A DNA stretch of 42,298 bases from contig JAFWQT010000071.1 of NCBI GenBank assembly GCA_017508965.1, forward strand, positions 1 through 42,298, given 5' to 3'. The number at the start of each line of letters is the position of its first letter. Position 1 is the first letter of the stretch. A program made the position numbers and the translations under genes. Source of the DNA: Prevotella sp. (GTDB lineage Bacteria > Bacteroidota > Bacteroidia > Bacteroidales > Bacteroidaceae). This document shows, one piece after another, positions 8,844-16,665 of this stretch. Under the pieces are notes generated by a model. It worked only from the letters and a program-made list of their open reading frames with translations, did no database searches and was not told the origin of the DNA.

Positions 8844-9767
8844 ATGAAAATGGAAAAAATCCTTTTTAACCGTATATCAATGGCTTTGATATTCTTTGCC
8901 TTGATAACCACCCAGCTGTTTACTTCATGTAGCAGCAATGATGAAGAACAGGCCTCGGGCAATCAGCAGCCCGTAAAGCTGATCATCACGGCAGACATCT
9001 CCACGCGTGCAGCCAATGCAGCATGGGCAGCAGGAGATAAGATAGGCGTGTTCTCTATGGACGGAGCAACGGCCTCATACAGCAACATGTCGTACACCAC
9101 TGAGAGCGGCAACGGTAATTTCACACCGAGCAGCGAAGACCAGACCATCATGCTGCCCTACGACAACAGCAGCCGTACCATAGCAGCCTACTACCCCTTC
9201 ACTGCCGCCGCAGCAACGGGCACTTATTCCATCGACGTAAGTAATCAGGCAAATCAGGAAGCCATCGACCTGCTCGTGGCTAACCCTGTGAGCAACATCA
9301 CCAAACTGAGTCCGGTTGCCGCCCTCGAGTTCCACCACAAACTGGTGAAGATTGCGCTGACGATGAGTCCCGGCGAAGGCGTCACAGCCGAACAGCTGGC
9401 CAACATGACCGTCACCATCAGCAATCAGCAGACCACCGGTACTTGCGACGTTATCAACAATGGCAACGTCAGCGTGACACCTGCCGCAGCCTCTACCATC
9501 ACGCTGCTTACGACCAACAACGGAACCTCAAGCGAGGCCATCCTGTTGCCTGCCACCACTACAGCAGGCATGACGCTGACCTTCAACATCCCCGGTGCCG
9601 GTGTCTATACCTGGACAGTGAACAGCGCTGCGAAGTCGCAGTCGTTCGATGCCGGAAACAAATACAAATACGATATCTCCATCAACAAGACGTCTATCAT
9701 CGTGAACTCCACCATCGAGGACTGGACGCAGGGTAACGGAGAAGGAGAGAATGGTAATGCACTTTAA
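8844..9767 (+). CDS. Fimbrillin family lipoprotein 1
   Basis: 307 aa (or 305 from the internal ATG at 8850, 'MEKIL'). The lipobox is 'LFTSC' (Cys29). After the lipobox comes 'ISTRAANAAWAAGDKIGVF', in which 'TRA' followed by 'W..GD.IGVF' is the typical fimbrillin (Mfa-like) opening. 'LEFHHKLVKIALTM' in the middle and 'STIEDWTQG' at the end complete the pattern. In the family the N-terminal region is removed after the Arg by a protease outside the cell and the subunits polymerise by strand exchange; whether that happens here is inference. The protein is rich in Thr/Ala/Ser/Asn, as expected for a surface pilin. Confidence 0.8.
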   Translation: MKMEKILFNRISMALIFFALITTQLFTSCSSNDEEQASGNQQPVKLIITADISTRAANAAWAAGDKIGVFSMDGATASYSNMSYTTESGNGNFTPSSEDQTIMLPYDNSSRTIAAYYPFTAAAATGTYSIDVSNQANQEAIDLLVANPVSNITKLSPVAALEFHHKLVKIALTMSPGEGVTAEQLANMTVTISNQQTTGTCDVINNGNVSVTPAAASTITLLTTNNGTSSEAILLPATTTAGMTLTFNIPGAGVYTWTVNSAAKSQSFDAGNKYKYDISINKTSIIVNSTIEDWTQGNGEGENGNAL

Positions 9768-9796
9768 TCACAGATAAACAAGAAAAAACAACAGAT

Positions 9797-10750
9797 ATGA
9801 AGAAGTATATTATTCTTGCAACAGCCGCCTTAGCATTGGCAGCATGCAGCAGCGACGAAGTGAAGGAGCAGGAATGGAACGGAGAAATCCGCCTCAGCTC
9901 TGTAAGTGTTGTCCAGGCCACTCGTGCCTCAGGTAATATCCAGTCAACTGTTTTCGACAGCGGAGAGAATGTGGATATTTTCATCAATGAGAATACCACT
10001 GGAACAGCCTCGACGACCTACACCCAGCCACTGGTTTATACCACAGGCACAGGCGGTTCGCTGACGGCCCCCTCCCCACAGTTCTATCCGTCGAGCGGCA
10101 ACGGCGTCAACATCTTTGCCGTATACCCTTCAGGAGCAGCAACCAGCGTGAATGGCACGGCTGTGGCTTTCTCCGTGAAAACCGATCAGAACTCTGATGC
10201 CAATTATAAGGCAAGCGACCTGATGACCGGTGCCCCTTCCAGCAATCCTGTTGGCCGTACGGCAACCACGGTTCCTTTGGTGTTTAAACATTGTCTGACC
10301 AAAATCAACCTGAACATTTATGCCGGCGAAGGTATCTCTATGGATGAACTCGCCGCTGCGAAGGTTTCCATTCTCAACGCCACTCCTAATGCCACTTTCA
10401 ACGTTAAGACGGGAGCCGTCACCGCAGTTTCTTCTGTAGGTACTACAGCTCCGGTCATCGATTTGGGATCTGTGGTCCCAGGACAAGATGGAACCATCAC
10501 TGCCAGTGCCATCATTGTTCCTCAGACAATTGCTGCCAGCACCAGATTCATCAGGATTTCCATCGGTACGAACCCGTCGACCGACCTCGTATACGCGCTG
10601 CCGGAAGCTGCTGCAACCACCTTTGAAGCCTCAAAAGTTTATACGTTTAATATCACTGCCAGAATGTCGGGCCTGAATATCACCGGTTCTACTATTACCG
10701 ACTGGACCGACGGTGGCACGTTCACTGGCGACGCCATACCAGGCAACTAA
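9797..10750 (+). CDS. Fimbrillin family lipoprotein 2
   Basis: 317 aa with a short signal and lipobox 'ALAAC' (Cys17). It shares the layout of its neighbours: 'QATRASG' near residue 50, 'FYPSSGNGVNIFAVYP' in the first domain, 'ASDLMTG' (also in the fourth fimbrillin), 'LVFKHCLTKINLNIY' in the second domain, and C-terminal 'STITDWTDGGTF'. It starts about 30 bp after fimbrillin 1. It is probably a structural or tip subunit of the same fimbria; which subunit cannot be told. Confidence 0.8.
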   Translation: MKKYIILATAALALAACSSDEVKEQEWNGEIRLSSVSVVQATRASGNIQSTVFDSGENVDIFINENTTGTASTTYTQPLVYTTGTGGSLTAPSPQFYPSSGNGVNIFAVYPSGAATSVNGTAVAFSVKTDQNSDANYKASDLMTGAPSSNPVGRTATTVPLVFKHCLTKINLNIYAGEGISMDELAAAKVSILNATPNATFNVKTGAVTAVSSVGTTAPVIDLGSVVPGQDGTITASAIIVPQTIAASTRFIRISIGTNPSTDLVYALPEAAATTFEASKVYTFNITARMSGLNITGSTITDWTDGGTFTGDAIPGN

Positions 10751-10765
10751 TATATAATAAGGTAT

Positions 10766-11692
10766 ATGAAAACAAGCAAGCTTCTCATCATAGCCATAGC
10801 AGCAACAGTCTCCCTCTTCACCGCTTGTACAGCTGAAGAGGAAGACTACCCTGCAAACCGGGAACTGGTGTTCCAGGTTGGCTTGAAAGGAACGCGTGCC
10901 ACCCCTGACAACTCTTGGGCGGTAGGTGACTTTATAGCTGTAAAGGTGGGAGGGGTTGTAAAAAAGTATGTCATCACCGACCTCTCGGGAAAGGCTGTAG
11001 GTGCCGATGCGGATAATACTTTTTATTGGGATGAACTGGGAGCATCTTCCGTAAAAGTTTCTGCCTGGAGTTTTGGAGGCAAGTACGTCAGTTCCCTTGA
11101 AGACAGTATCACAACTGTAATAGATCAGAGAACTTACGACAACTACAAAGTCAACGATTTCGTATATGCGAAAGAGACCGCCATCAAGCAGGGACAAACG
11201 GGAACCTTGACCTTCTATCACCAGATGGCACGCCTTAATTTCAATATTAAAGTAGACGACCCCAATGAAACTGTTAGTGATATGGTTATCGGAGATGAGG
11301 ACGAATACTCACGACCTTTATTGAAAGCAAGATTCTTTTATACCGACACGCTTTCTAATTATGGCTGGTTCGAGTTCACTGATGAAAACATGGTGACAAC
11401 CAAAGTAATCCCATACAAGGAGGAGACTGCGGCCACAGGTTTTGATGTATCATATTCTGCCATAGTGATTCCCATTACCATCGAAGGGGCGTTTTTCGAA
11501 ATAAAAACCACAGATGGGAAAGTGGAGACAAGTTACCCGATAGACAGTTGGGAGTTATCAGCGAATAATCCTGATATTGAACTATACTATGAACCCGGAT
11601 GTGAGTATACTATTAATATCACCATCAAAAACAAGCAACTCATTATCGGAAACGGGAAAACTGCGGTTACTGTAAATGATTGGATAGAATAA
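10766..11692 (+). CDS. Fimbrillin family lipoprotein 3
   Basis: 308 aa with lipobox 'LFTAC' (Cys21) followed by an acidic stretch. 'GTRATPDNSWAVGDFIAV' is the fimbrillin signature with the TRA site. Mid-protein 'TLTFYHQMARLNFNI' corresponds to the H-K/M-x-x-x-I strand of the others, and it ends 'AVTVNDWIE'. Compared with fimbrillins 1 and 2 it is visibly richer in A/T, suggesting a different history or relaxed codon selection. It starts 15 bp after fimbrillin 2, and its TAA stop overlaps an ATG (TAATG) in the frame of the next gene. Confidence 0.75.
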   Translation: MKTSKLLIIAIAATVSLFTACTAEEEDYPANRELVFQVGLKGTRATPDNSWAVGDFIAVKVGGVVKKYVITDLSGKAVGADADNTFYWDELGASSVKVSAWSFGGKYVSSLEDSITTVIDQRTYDNYKVNDFVYAKETAIKQGQTGTLTFYHQMARLNFNIKVDDPNETVSDMVIGDEDEYSRPLLKARFFYTDTLSNYGWFEFTDENMVTTKVIPYKEETAATGFDVSYSAIVIPITIEGAFFEIKTTDGKVETSYPIDSWELSANNPDIELYYEPGCEYTINITIKNKQLIIGNGKTAVTVNDWIE

Positions 11693-11706
11693 TGACAAGA
11701 CGTGAT

Positions 11707-12522
11707 ATGAAAAAACAAAGCATTGCACAATATCTTTGCATAGGCATGGTTGCCTTCTTGTTCATGGCTTGTTCCCAGGAGGAAGAGGCCGAGAAGGTGA
11801 ATGTCTCTGTCCCGCTCAGAGTGATGATCAACAATGGTCAGTCATCACTAACGCGTGCCACTCTTAGCGGATTGTCCACAGAATTTGAAGCTGATGACAC
11901 TATTGGTATTTACATAGCAAACGAAGATCGTACCCAGTATGATAATGTCCCCTATGTATTCGACGGTACTGACTGGTATCTCGCCTCAGGAGAATATGTT
12001 CCCAAAAGAGTTTCATTTCTTGCAGGCTACGAATATTATGCCTATTACCCATACAAAGAATCACCTGGCGGCTGGCCATACTATTATGACAGGGATGATG
12101 ACGGGGATTGTACTGCCGACGAATTCTTTTACAGCATCATCAACTATTGGAATCCATTAGAAGACCAGAGCACTAAAGCCAAATTTAATGCCAGCGACCT
12201 GATGGCCGGAAAAGGAACCATCGTAGATGCACAAAACGGCATTGTTTCTTTCAATCTTGACCACAAGATGGGATTGATAAAGATAGAACTCCTAAATGGA
12301 AATGGTGGACATATTACAAACATTTCCGCTAGCAGTGCTGAAATATTCTCGGCAGATTCACATATTCCATATAAGATTGGTGACGAGTTCTACCAAATTG
12401 CCAAACCCAACCAATTATTTTCCTTATATTTCAAACCACCTGTTGATTATATAGATGCGAAAATAGACACTGTCACACCAAGACCAGGGCGTTTATCACG
12501 CTTGGAATTTGTGCTCTATTAA
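11707..12522 (+). CDS. Fimbrillin family lipoprotein 4, possibly C-terminally short
   Basis: About 271 aa from the ATG at 11707 (MKKQSIAQYL), chosen because it gives a normal signal peptide and lipobox 'LFMAC'; in-frame ATGs at 11680 and 11692 would add a charged tail before it. It carries 'SLTRATLSG', 'DTIGIYIANE', 'ASDLMAGKG' and 'VSFNLDHKMGLIKIELL', all aligned with the other fimbrillins. Unlike them it ends 'LSRLEFVLY' with no final 'I.DW' strand. It is A/T-rich like fimbrillin 3. It could be a capping subunit or a truncated gene. A 25-bp inverted repeat follows 19 bp after the stop. Confidence 0.7.
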   Translation: MKKQSIAQYLCIGMVAFLFMACSQEEEAEKVNVSVPLRVMINNGQSSLTRATLSGLSTEFEADDTIGIYIANEDRTQYDNVPYVFDGTDWYLASGEYVPKRVSFLAGYEYYAYYPYKESPGGWPYYYDRDDDGDCTADEFFYSIINYWNPLEDQSTKAKFNASDLMAGKGTIVDAQNGIVSFNLDHKMGLIKIELLNGNGGHITNISASSAEIFSADSHIPYKIGDEFYQIAKPNQLFSLYFKPPVDYIDAKIDTVTPRPGRLSRLEFVLY

Positions 12523-12541
12523 GGCTAATATATTAGACTTC

Positions 12542-12602
12542 CCCATAAGAAACTCCCCAAAAGAATCATCAATTTAAATTCTTTTGGGGAGTTTCTTATG
12601 GG
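12542..12602. terminator. Perfect 25-bp inverted repeat between convergent operons
   Basis: The arms 12542-12566 and 12578-12602 are perfectly complementary around an 11-nt loop. It lies 19 bp after the last fimbrillin stop and 7 bp after the stop of the convergent minus-strand gene, so a bidirectional transcription terminator is the likely role. Neither side has a proper T-tract, which is odd for an intrinsic terminator with such a stem. A 12-bp palindrome CTAATATATTAG lies just before it (12525-12536). Confidence 0.65.
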
Positions 12603-12609
12603 AAAAATC

Positions 12610-13989
12610 CTAGAAGGCGAATCCGATACCGATGCTGAAGTTATGCTGACCGAGGAAATCCTTCAGCGCACTGTCGAGAGCGAAACGGTAACTGTAACCT
12701 ACACGGGCTGCGAAATAGCTGTACTTCACGCAGAAACCGATTTCAGGATTAATCGAGACACCGGCATTAAACTTCTGCCCTTCTTCCTTATCAATATCTT
12801 CCACGATAGCCTCCTTAGTGGGATAGCCATGCTCGTCGGGATGAGAGTTCTTGTCAATGGTATCATACCTTCCATAGAAGCCCTTCATCGTCACACCAGG
12901 ACCGAAAGTCACCCATACGGGAACCTTCTCAGACTTGACGATATGCTTTGTCCAGCCCACGCCGAAATTCACTTCGGGATGGTCGGGAATGGCATTGCCT
13001 GAATTGCTCTGCAAGGCACTAAAGGCCTTGGAGTTCACATTCAGATGCAGATAGATACCGCCTTTGGTCTGGTTATAGCGACCGTAATGAATACCAATGG
13101 GAGCGCCATCCATCCATTCGTAGGTAACCACGCTGGCATGCTCTTCCTTTGCAGTCAGATAGTTGCCGATGCTGTTCAGGCGCTCGGTAGAAGTTTTGGC
13201 CTCAGGACAGCCGTTTTCCACGACGCGCTGATAGAGCGTACGTGCCTTCTCATACAGGCGATTGTCGAAATAAGCCTCAGCCTGCTTGAAAGTGACGGCA
13301 CATTCAGAAGAATACTTCTCGTTACACTCCTTGAATTTCTGAACGGCGTAGGCATCATACGAGTTAATCTGCACGATGGTATTGTAAATCTCGGCAGCCG
13401 CACTATAGTCGAGCATGCGATAAAGAATGTCGGCATCGCTACGAAGCTTAATCAGCGAATCCACCTTGGCGATATTGGCGTTGTTCTCTGCATTATCGCA
13501 GTCGGAGCACTGCATGGCCACGCGGAACTGGTTGAGTGCCTCCTCGTAGTTGGCATTCTGAATCTCGTGAACACCCCTGTTACGGTGACCGCGATAACAG
13601 CCTGCATCAACCATCGAGTTCGGGTCGTAGATTCTGAACGTGCGCAACTGTTTCGGCTCCAAGTCTACGGGAATGTCGAGCGGACTGTATCCAGGAGCAA
13701 TAACCGTAATCACACGGCCACGATACCTCGAGCCTGCCGGAAGCTCAATGAAATACACTGAGTCAGTTCCCTGAATCTCGGTACTGAAAAGGTCGACCGA
13801 CTTGTCCATCGTAGACGTGAACTTCAAGGGAATGTCATGGTTACATCTGATTTCGACAGCTGCCTTCTCACCTTCGCTGGAATAGACTGCGTTAGCCTGC
13901 GAGAGGTCGTCAACTTCAAGCACTCCCTGTGCACCGACAAGCGCCGACGTCATGCAAGCCAGGAGTAATAGTAAGCTTTTCTTTAACAT
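12610..13989 (-). CDS. Exported protein with PEGA-like, TPR and barrel-like parts
   Basis: 459 aa with a signal peptide (MLKKSLLLLLACMTSALVGA-Q). Residues about 90-125 ('LPAGSRYRGRVITVIAPGY') look like a PEGA-type beta domain. Residues about 140-280 form helical repeats of the TPR kind ('ANYEEALNQFRVAMQ', 'LYEKARTLYQRVVENG'). The last ~180 residues alternate polar and hydrophobic and end 'HNFSIGIGFAF', consistent with an outer-membrane beta-barrel with a terminal Phe. It is the last gene of the seven-gene operon, 23 bp after the NTF2-like gene. A scaffold linking periplasmic partners to the outer membrane is a reasonable inference, but the function is unknown. Confidence 0.7.
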   Translation of the reverse strand: MLKKSLLLLLACMTSALVGAQGVLEVDDLSQANAVYSSEGEKAAVEIRCNHDIPLKFTSTMDKSVDLFSTEIQGTDSVYFIELPAGSRYRGRVITVIAPGYSPLDIPVDLEPKQLRTFRIYDPNSMVDAGCYRGHRNRGVHEIQNANYEEALNQFRVAMQCSDCDNAENNANIAKVDSLIKLRSDADILYRMLDYSAAAEIYNTIVQINSYDAYAVQKFKECNEKYSSECAVTFKQAEAYFDNRLYEKARTLYQRVVENGCPEAKTSTERLNSIGNYLTAKEEHASVVTYEWMDGAPIGIHYGRYNQTKGGIYLHLNVNSKAFSALQSNSGNAIPDHPEVNFGVGWTKHIVKSEKVPVWVTFGPGVTMKGFYGRYDTIDKNSHPDEHGYPTKEAIVEDIDKEEGQKFNAGVSINPEIGFCVKYSYFAARVGYSYRFALDSALKDFLGQHNFSIGIGFAF

Positions 13990-14012
13990 AGCTATTTTGT
14001 TGTTTATGATTA

Positions 14013-15008
14013 TTATCTAACAATTCGGAAGGAACCCAGGTGGAACACGTCCTCACGCTTGGTGACAACCTGTCCCTCAGCATTCTTGTACGGCTGCCAG
14101 GTACGCACCTGAATGAGCGGATTGTCGGCATCGCGGAAGTCAATCATCAGGAACAGATAGCCCTCGTCGCTATAGCCAGAGGTATGCCAGTATTGTTTCA
14201 GGGTAACGCCATACACATCGTCATACTTCGGATGCTGCACCACCTCTATCTCGTCGAACTTCACGTTAATATACTTCGTGTTCTTGAAGACGCGCGTCAG
14301 ATTGGTGATATACTGCTGCTTCGACTGCTTGATGTAAACCACCTTATTATTATTAAGAGTCATGCGGGTGAGGTCGCTGTTGGGTTTCTCCTTGACCACC
14401 TTACCCGTAATGATGAGCGCCTTGTCGGAAAACACGCTATTCAGCAGGTCGATGTCCTTGCGGTTGTAGGCCGTGCGGAAGTTCTCCACGAAATCCACGA
14501 TAATCTGGCGGCGGGCATAGTCGAGGTCGCTCTCCTTCTGTCCCATGATTTCCTCATAGCGCTGAAGGTCGATAGAGATGCTCACACCGGAGATGCGCCC
14601 GTCGGTGGTGAAATCGACCGTCAGTTCCTGGCGCGACTCCGCCTGGTCGGCCTCAACCATGTCAATGGGAATGCCGCGCACCTGATAGCCACTGGAGGTT
14701 TTCAGGCAACGGCTCATGATATTCACGGGAGGACAGCTCATGGCGCTGGCCTTCCACATCTGCTCTATATCCTTGATGGCTTCGGGCGTGAAGTTTTCCT
14801 TTGGCAGTTTTATCTTCTTCTCCTGCTCGTCGGCAGCCGTTTTGAAAACAGTCATCATCTGCGTGACATTCTTCTCCATCTTTGCCTTCGTAGCAGCATC
14901 GACAACCCCCTCGTTGATCTTGAAGGTTGCCCCGTCTGCCATTGCGACGGTGGTCATCATGAACAGCAGAACCGTCACGAACGGTCTTATTATCACATTC
15001 TTAGTCAT
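14013..15008 (-). CDS. Exported protein with NTF2-like C-terminal domain
   Basis: 331 aa with a signal peptide (hydrophobic 8-24, cleavage after VAMA). The C-terminal half, from about residue 180, has the pattern of an NTF2/SnoaL-like cone: 'VENFRTAYNRKDIDLLNSVFSDKALIITG', then strands around 'YWHTSGYSDEGYLFLMIDF' and a final 'TWQP' strand. The N-terminal half is helical and then beta, unrecognised. Fold assignment is by eye. It is the sixth gene of the caspase operon, with 21 bp to the preceding gene and 23 bp to the next. No enzyme motif is evident; a ligand-binding or protein-interaction role in the periplasm is possible. Confidence 0.65.
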   Translation of the reverse strand: MTKNVIIRPFVTVLLFMMTTVAMADGATFKINEGVVDAATKAKMEKNVTQMMTVFKTAADEQEKKIKLPKENFTPEAIKDIEQMWKASAMSCPPVNIMSRCLKTSSGYQVRGIPIDMVEADQAESRQELTVDFTTDGRISGVSISIDLQRYEEIMGQKESDLDYARRQIIVDFVENFRTAYNRKDIDLLNSVFSDKALIITGKVVKEKPNSDLTRMTLNNNKVVYIKQSKQQYITNLTRVFKNTKYINVKFDEIEVVQHPKYDDVYGVTLKQYWHTSGYSDEGYLFLMIDFRDADNPLIQVRTWQPYKNAEGQVVTKREDVFHLGSFRIVR

Positions 15009-15029
15009 TTCTATATTGATAACGATTTT

Positions 15030-15695
15030 TTATTCTTTATATTTTCCAAATAGCGTGCGAATATTGTGCTGCGGAATATTTCCATAAAGCGTCGCCGTAA
15101 CCAAGCCGCCGTCTTCGAACAATTCCTCTGTAGGCACGGAAACCACAAACAGATGGATGAAGTTCAGCTTGCGGTGGTGAAACACCAGCGTGGCATCAAT
15201 CTTGTCCTTATTGATAGAGGTAACGCTACAATAGATGTCCATATTGCGGGCCAGCAGGTCGTAGATGTTCTGCATGTTCTGCACGGGCACCTTCTTCGAG
15301 CTGCCATACATGCTTTGGGTGATGGCAATGCGCAGCTTGTTCTGCTTCACGCGGTTGAGCAGGATATTGGTGAACGACTCCATCGGATAGCGCTTGTCGA
15401 ATATCGGCTCATAGCTGCCGCGCTTTTCGCGGACATAGAAGCTGGATGTCATCGACTTCACCTGGAACGACTTGCCTTTCACGATATAGATGCCACGCTC
15501 GGCCGTCGACTCCAGGTCGCGCTTACTGACTGTAAGGGGTGCATGATAGTTTTCGGCGACATGGGAAGCACAGAGCTGTTCGTAGAGCAGCGTGTCGGCA
15601 CTTACCTTGTCACGATCCTGGGCCACTGCCATGCCGGCCACCAACAAGACCGACAGGAAGAGCCATTGACGCGGATAACTGATGATGAAACGCAT
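15030..15695 (-). CDS. Unknown exported protein of the caspase operon
   Basis: 221 aa with a signal peptide (MRFIISYPRQWLFLSVLLVAGMAVA-Q). I do not recognise a family. The mature protein contains 'GIYIVKGKSFQVKSMTSSFYV', 'MESFTNILLNRVKQNKLRIAITQSMYG' (an amphipathic helix) and 'IDATLVFHHRKLNFIHLFVVSVP', an alternation of alpha and beta elements in a compact globular size. Two Cys may be present in the mature part, but no catalytic signature is visible. It lies 12 bp downstream of the DUF4384-like gene and 21 bp upstream of the NTF2-like gene, so it is expected to work with them in the periplasm. Confidence 0.65.
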   Translation of the reverse strand: MRFIISYPRQWLFLSVLLVAGMAVAQDRDKVSADTLLYEQLCASHVAENYHAPLTVSKRDLESTAERGIYIVKGKSFQVKSMTSSFYVREKRGSYEPIFDKRYPMESFTNILLNRVKQNKLRIAITQSMYGSSKKVPVQNMQNIYDLLARNMDIYCSVTSINKDKIDATLVFHHRKLNFIHLFVVSVPTEELFEDGGLVTATLYGNIPQHNIRTLFGKYKE

Positions 15696-15707
15696 AGCTT
15701 GCCGTTT

Positions 15708-16640
15708 TTATTTCGTCTTATATGCTGCACGATAGATTCCCGACTTCATCTGCTCGCCGCCGTTGCCGCGGATGGGATTCATCAGGATACTGAAGTCGAC
15801 AGGTTCCTCTGTTGCAACGAGCAGGAAGGTCTCACGGGAATTTGCCTCAGAGAATTCAAAGGGTTCCGACTTGAATGCCACCGTGCTGCGGGCCGGCACC
15901 AGCAGATGGGCGCAGATGGCAGCCTCATCAACCGGGAGCACCAGGTATTTGTTGCCGCGCTCGTCGATGTCAAGCACATTCACAAAGAGCGGTTCTTCCG
16001 TACCGTTGGTGACGCGCACATAGCAATTAGTGTTTACATCAACCTCGGGATTTACGGGCAGTCCCGTCTCGCATGAAACAAGGTCGAAACGCACGTCCAT
16101 ATCCGTTGAAAGGAGATTCTTGGGCTGTATCAGACTGCTCTCCACGGCAACTGCCTGGTCTGACATGCTGGCAAGACGGTTCAGCAGGAACGAGTCGCGA
16201 GCCGTGGCACGATACGAAGTGGCCGTAGCCTGCATGTAGGCGCTGGGATGGGTGAGGTTCTTGCTCTCTTTCGAGAACAACTGCTTCACCATATAGCTGA
16301 GATACTGCTTAGAAAGGTTCTTGGGAGCCTTGGCGGCTTTCAGCAAAGCGCCCACGGTATTGGTTCCCTCGGTGGTAAACGAATACATCTTGCTATTTAC
16401 CTCGTCGAGTACCGTCACCGCACTCTCCTTGCCAATCACCAGCCGACTGGAAGCCTTGAGCGTTTTGCGCGCACTCAGGGCAACGGGTTTCGAGCCCTCG
16501 TAAACCTTGGCCGTTCCCACAACGGAATAAACCAGATAGTCTGCTGCGCTGGCCACCGAAGAGGTCAGCAGCGCAAACACCAGAGCGAAAAGGTGCAGCG
16601 CACCGTATGTTTTCAAATTCATAGTCATGTTCTTTTTCAT
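15708..16640 (-). CDS. Exported FecR/DUF4384-like protein
   Basis: About 310 aa from the ATG at 16640 (MKKNMTMNLKTYG); the frame is open to 16706 but that start would overlap the caspase gene. The signal peptide ends at VASA-A. The first mature domain, 'VVGTAKVYEGSKPVALSARKTL', 'SRLVIGKESAVTVLD', resembles a FecR-type beta domain. The C-terminal part, 'NCYVRVTNGTEEPLFVNVLDI', 'KYLVLPVDEA', 'ARSTVAF' and 'ETFLLVATEEPVDF', matches the DUF4384 layout, a domain often fused to or encoded beside caspase-like proteases in bacteria. Here it is a separate protein 25 bp downstream of the caspase gene, which supports a joint role. Domain calls are by eye. Confidence 0.7.
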   Translation of the reverse strand: MKKNMTMNLKTYGALHLFALVFALLTSSVASAADYLVYSVVGTAKVYEGSKPVALSARKTLKASSRLVIGKESAVTVLDEVNSKMYSFTTEGTNTVGALLKAAKAPKNLSKQYLSYMVKQLFSKESKNLTHPSAYMQATATSYRATARDSFLLNRLASMSDQAVAVESSLIQPKNLLSTDMDVRFDLVSCETGLPVNPEVDVNTNCYVRVTNGTEEPLFVNVLDIDERGNKYLVLPVDEAAICAHLLVPARSTVAFKSEPFEFSEANSRETFLLVATEEPVDFSILMNPIRGNGGEQMKSGIYRAAYKTK

Positions 16641-16665
16641 TCTCATTTTGTCAAATCTAATAGTT

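Noticed and set aside
15066-16076. Plus-strand frame of 336 codons across the caspase operon
   Set aside because: Spans the junction of two well-supported minus-strand genes, and no family or signal is visible.
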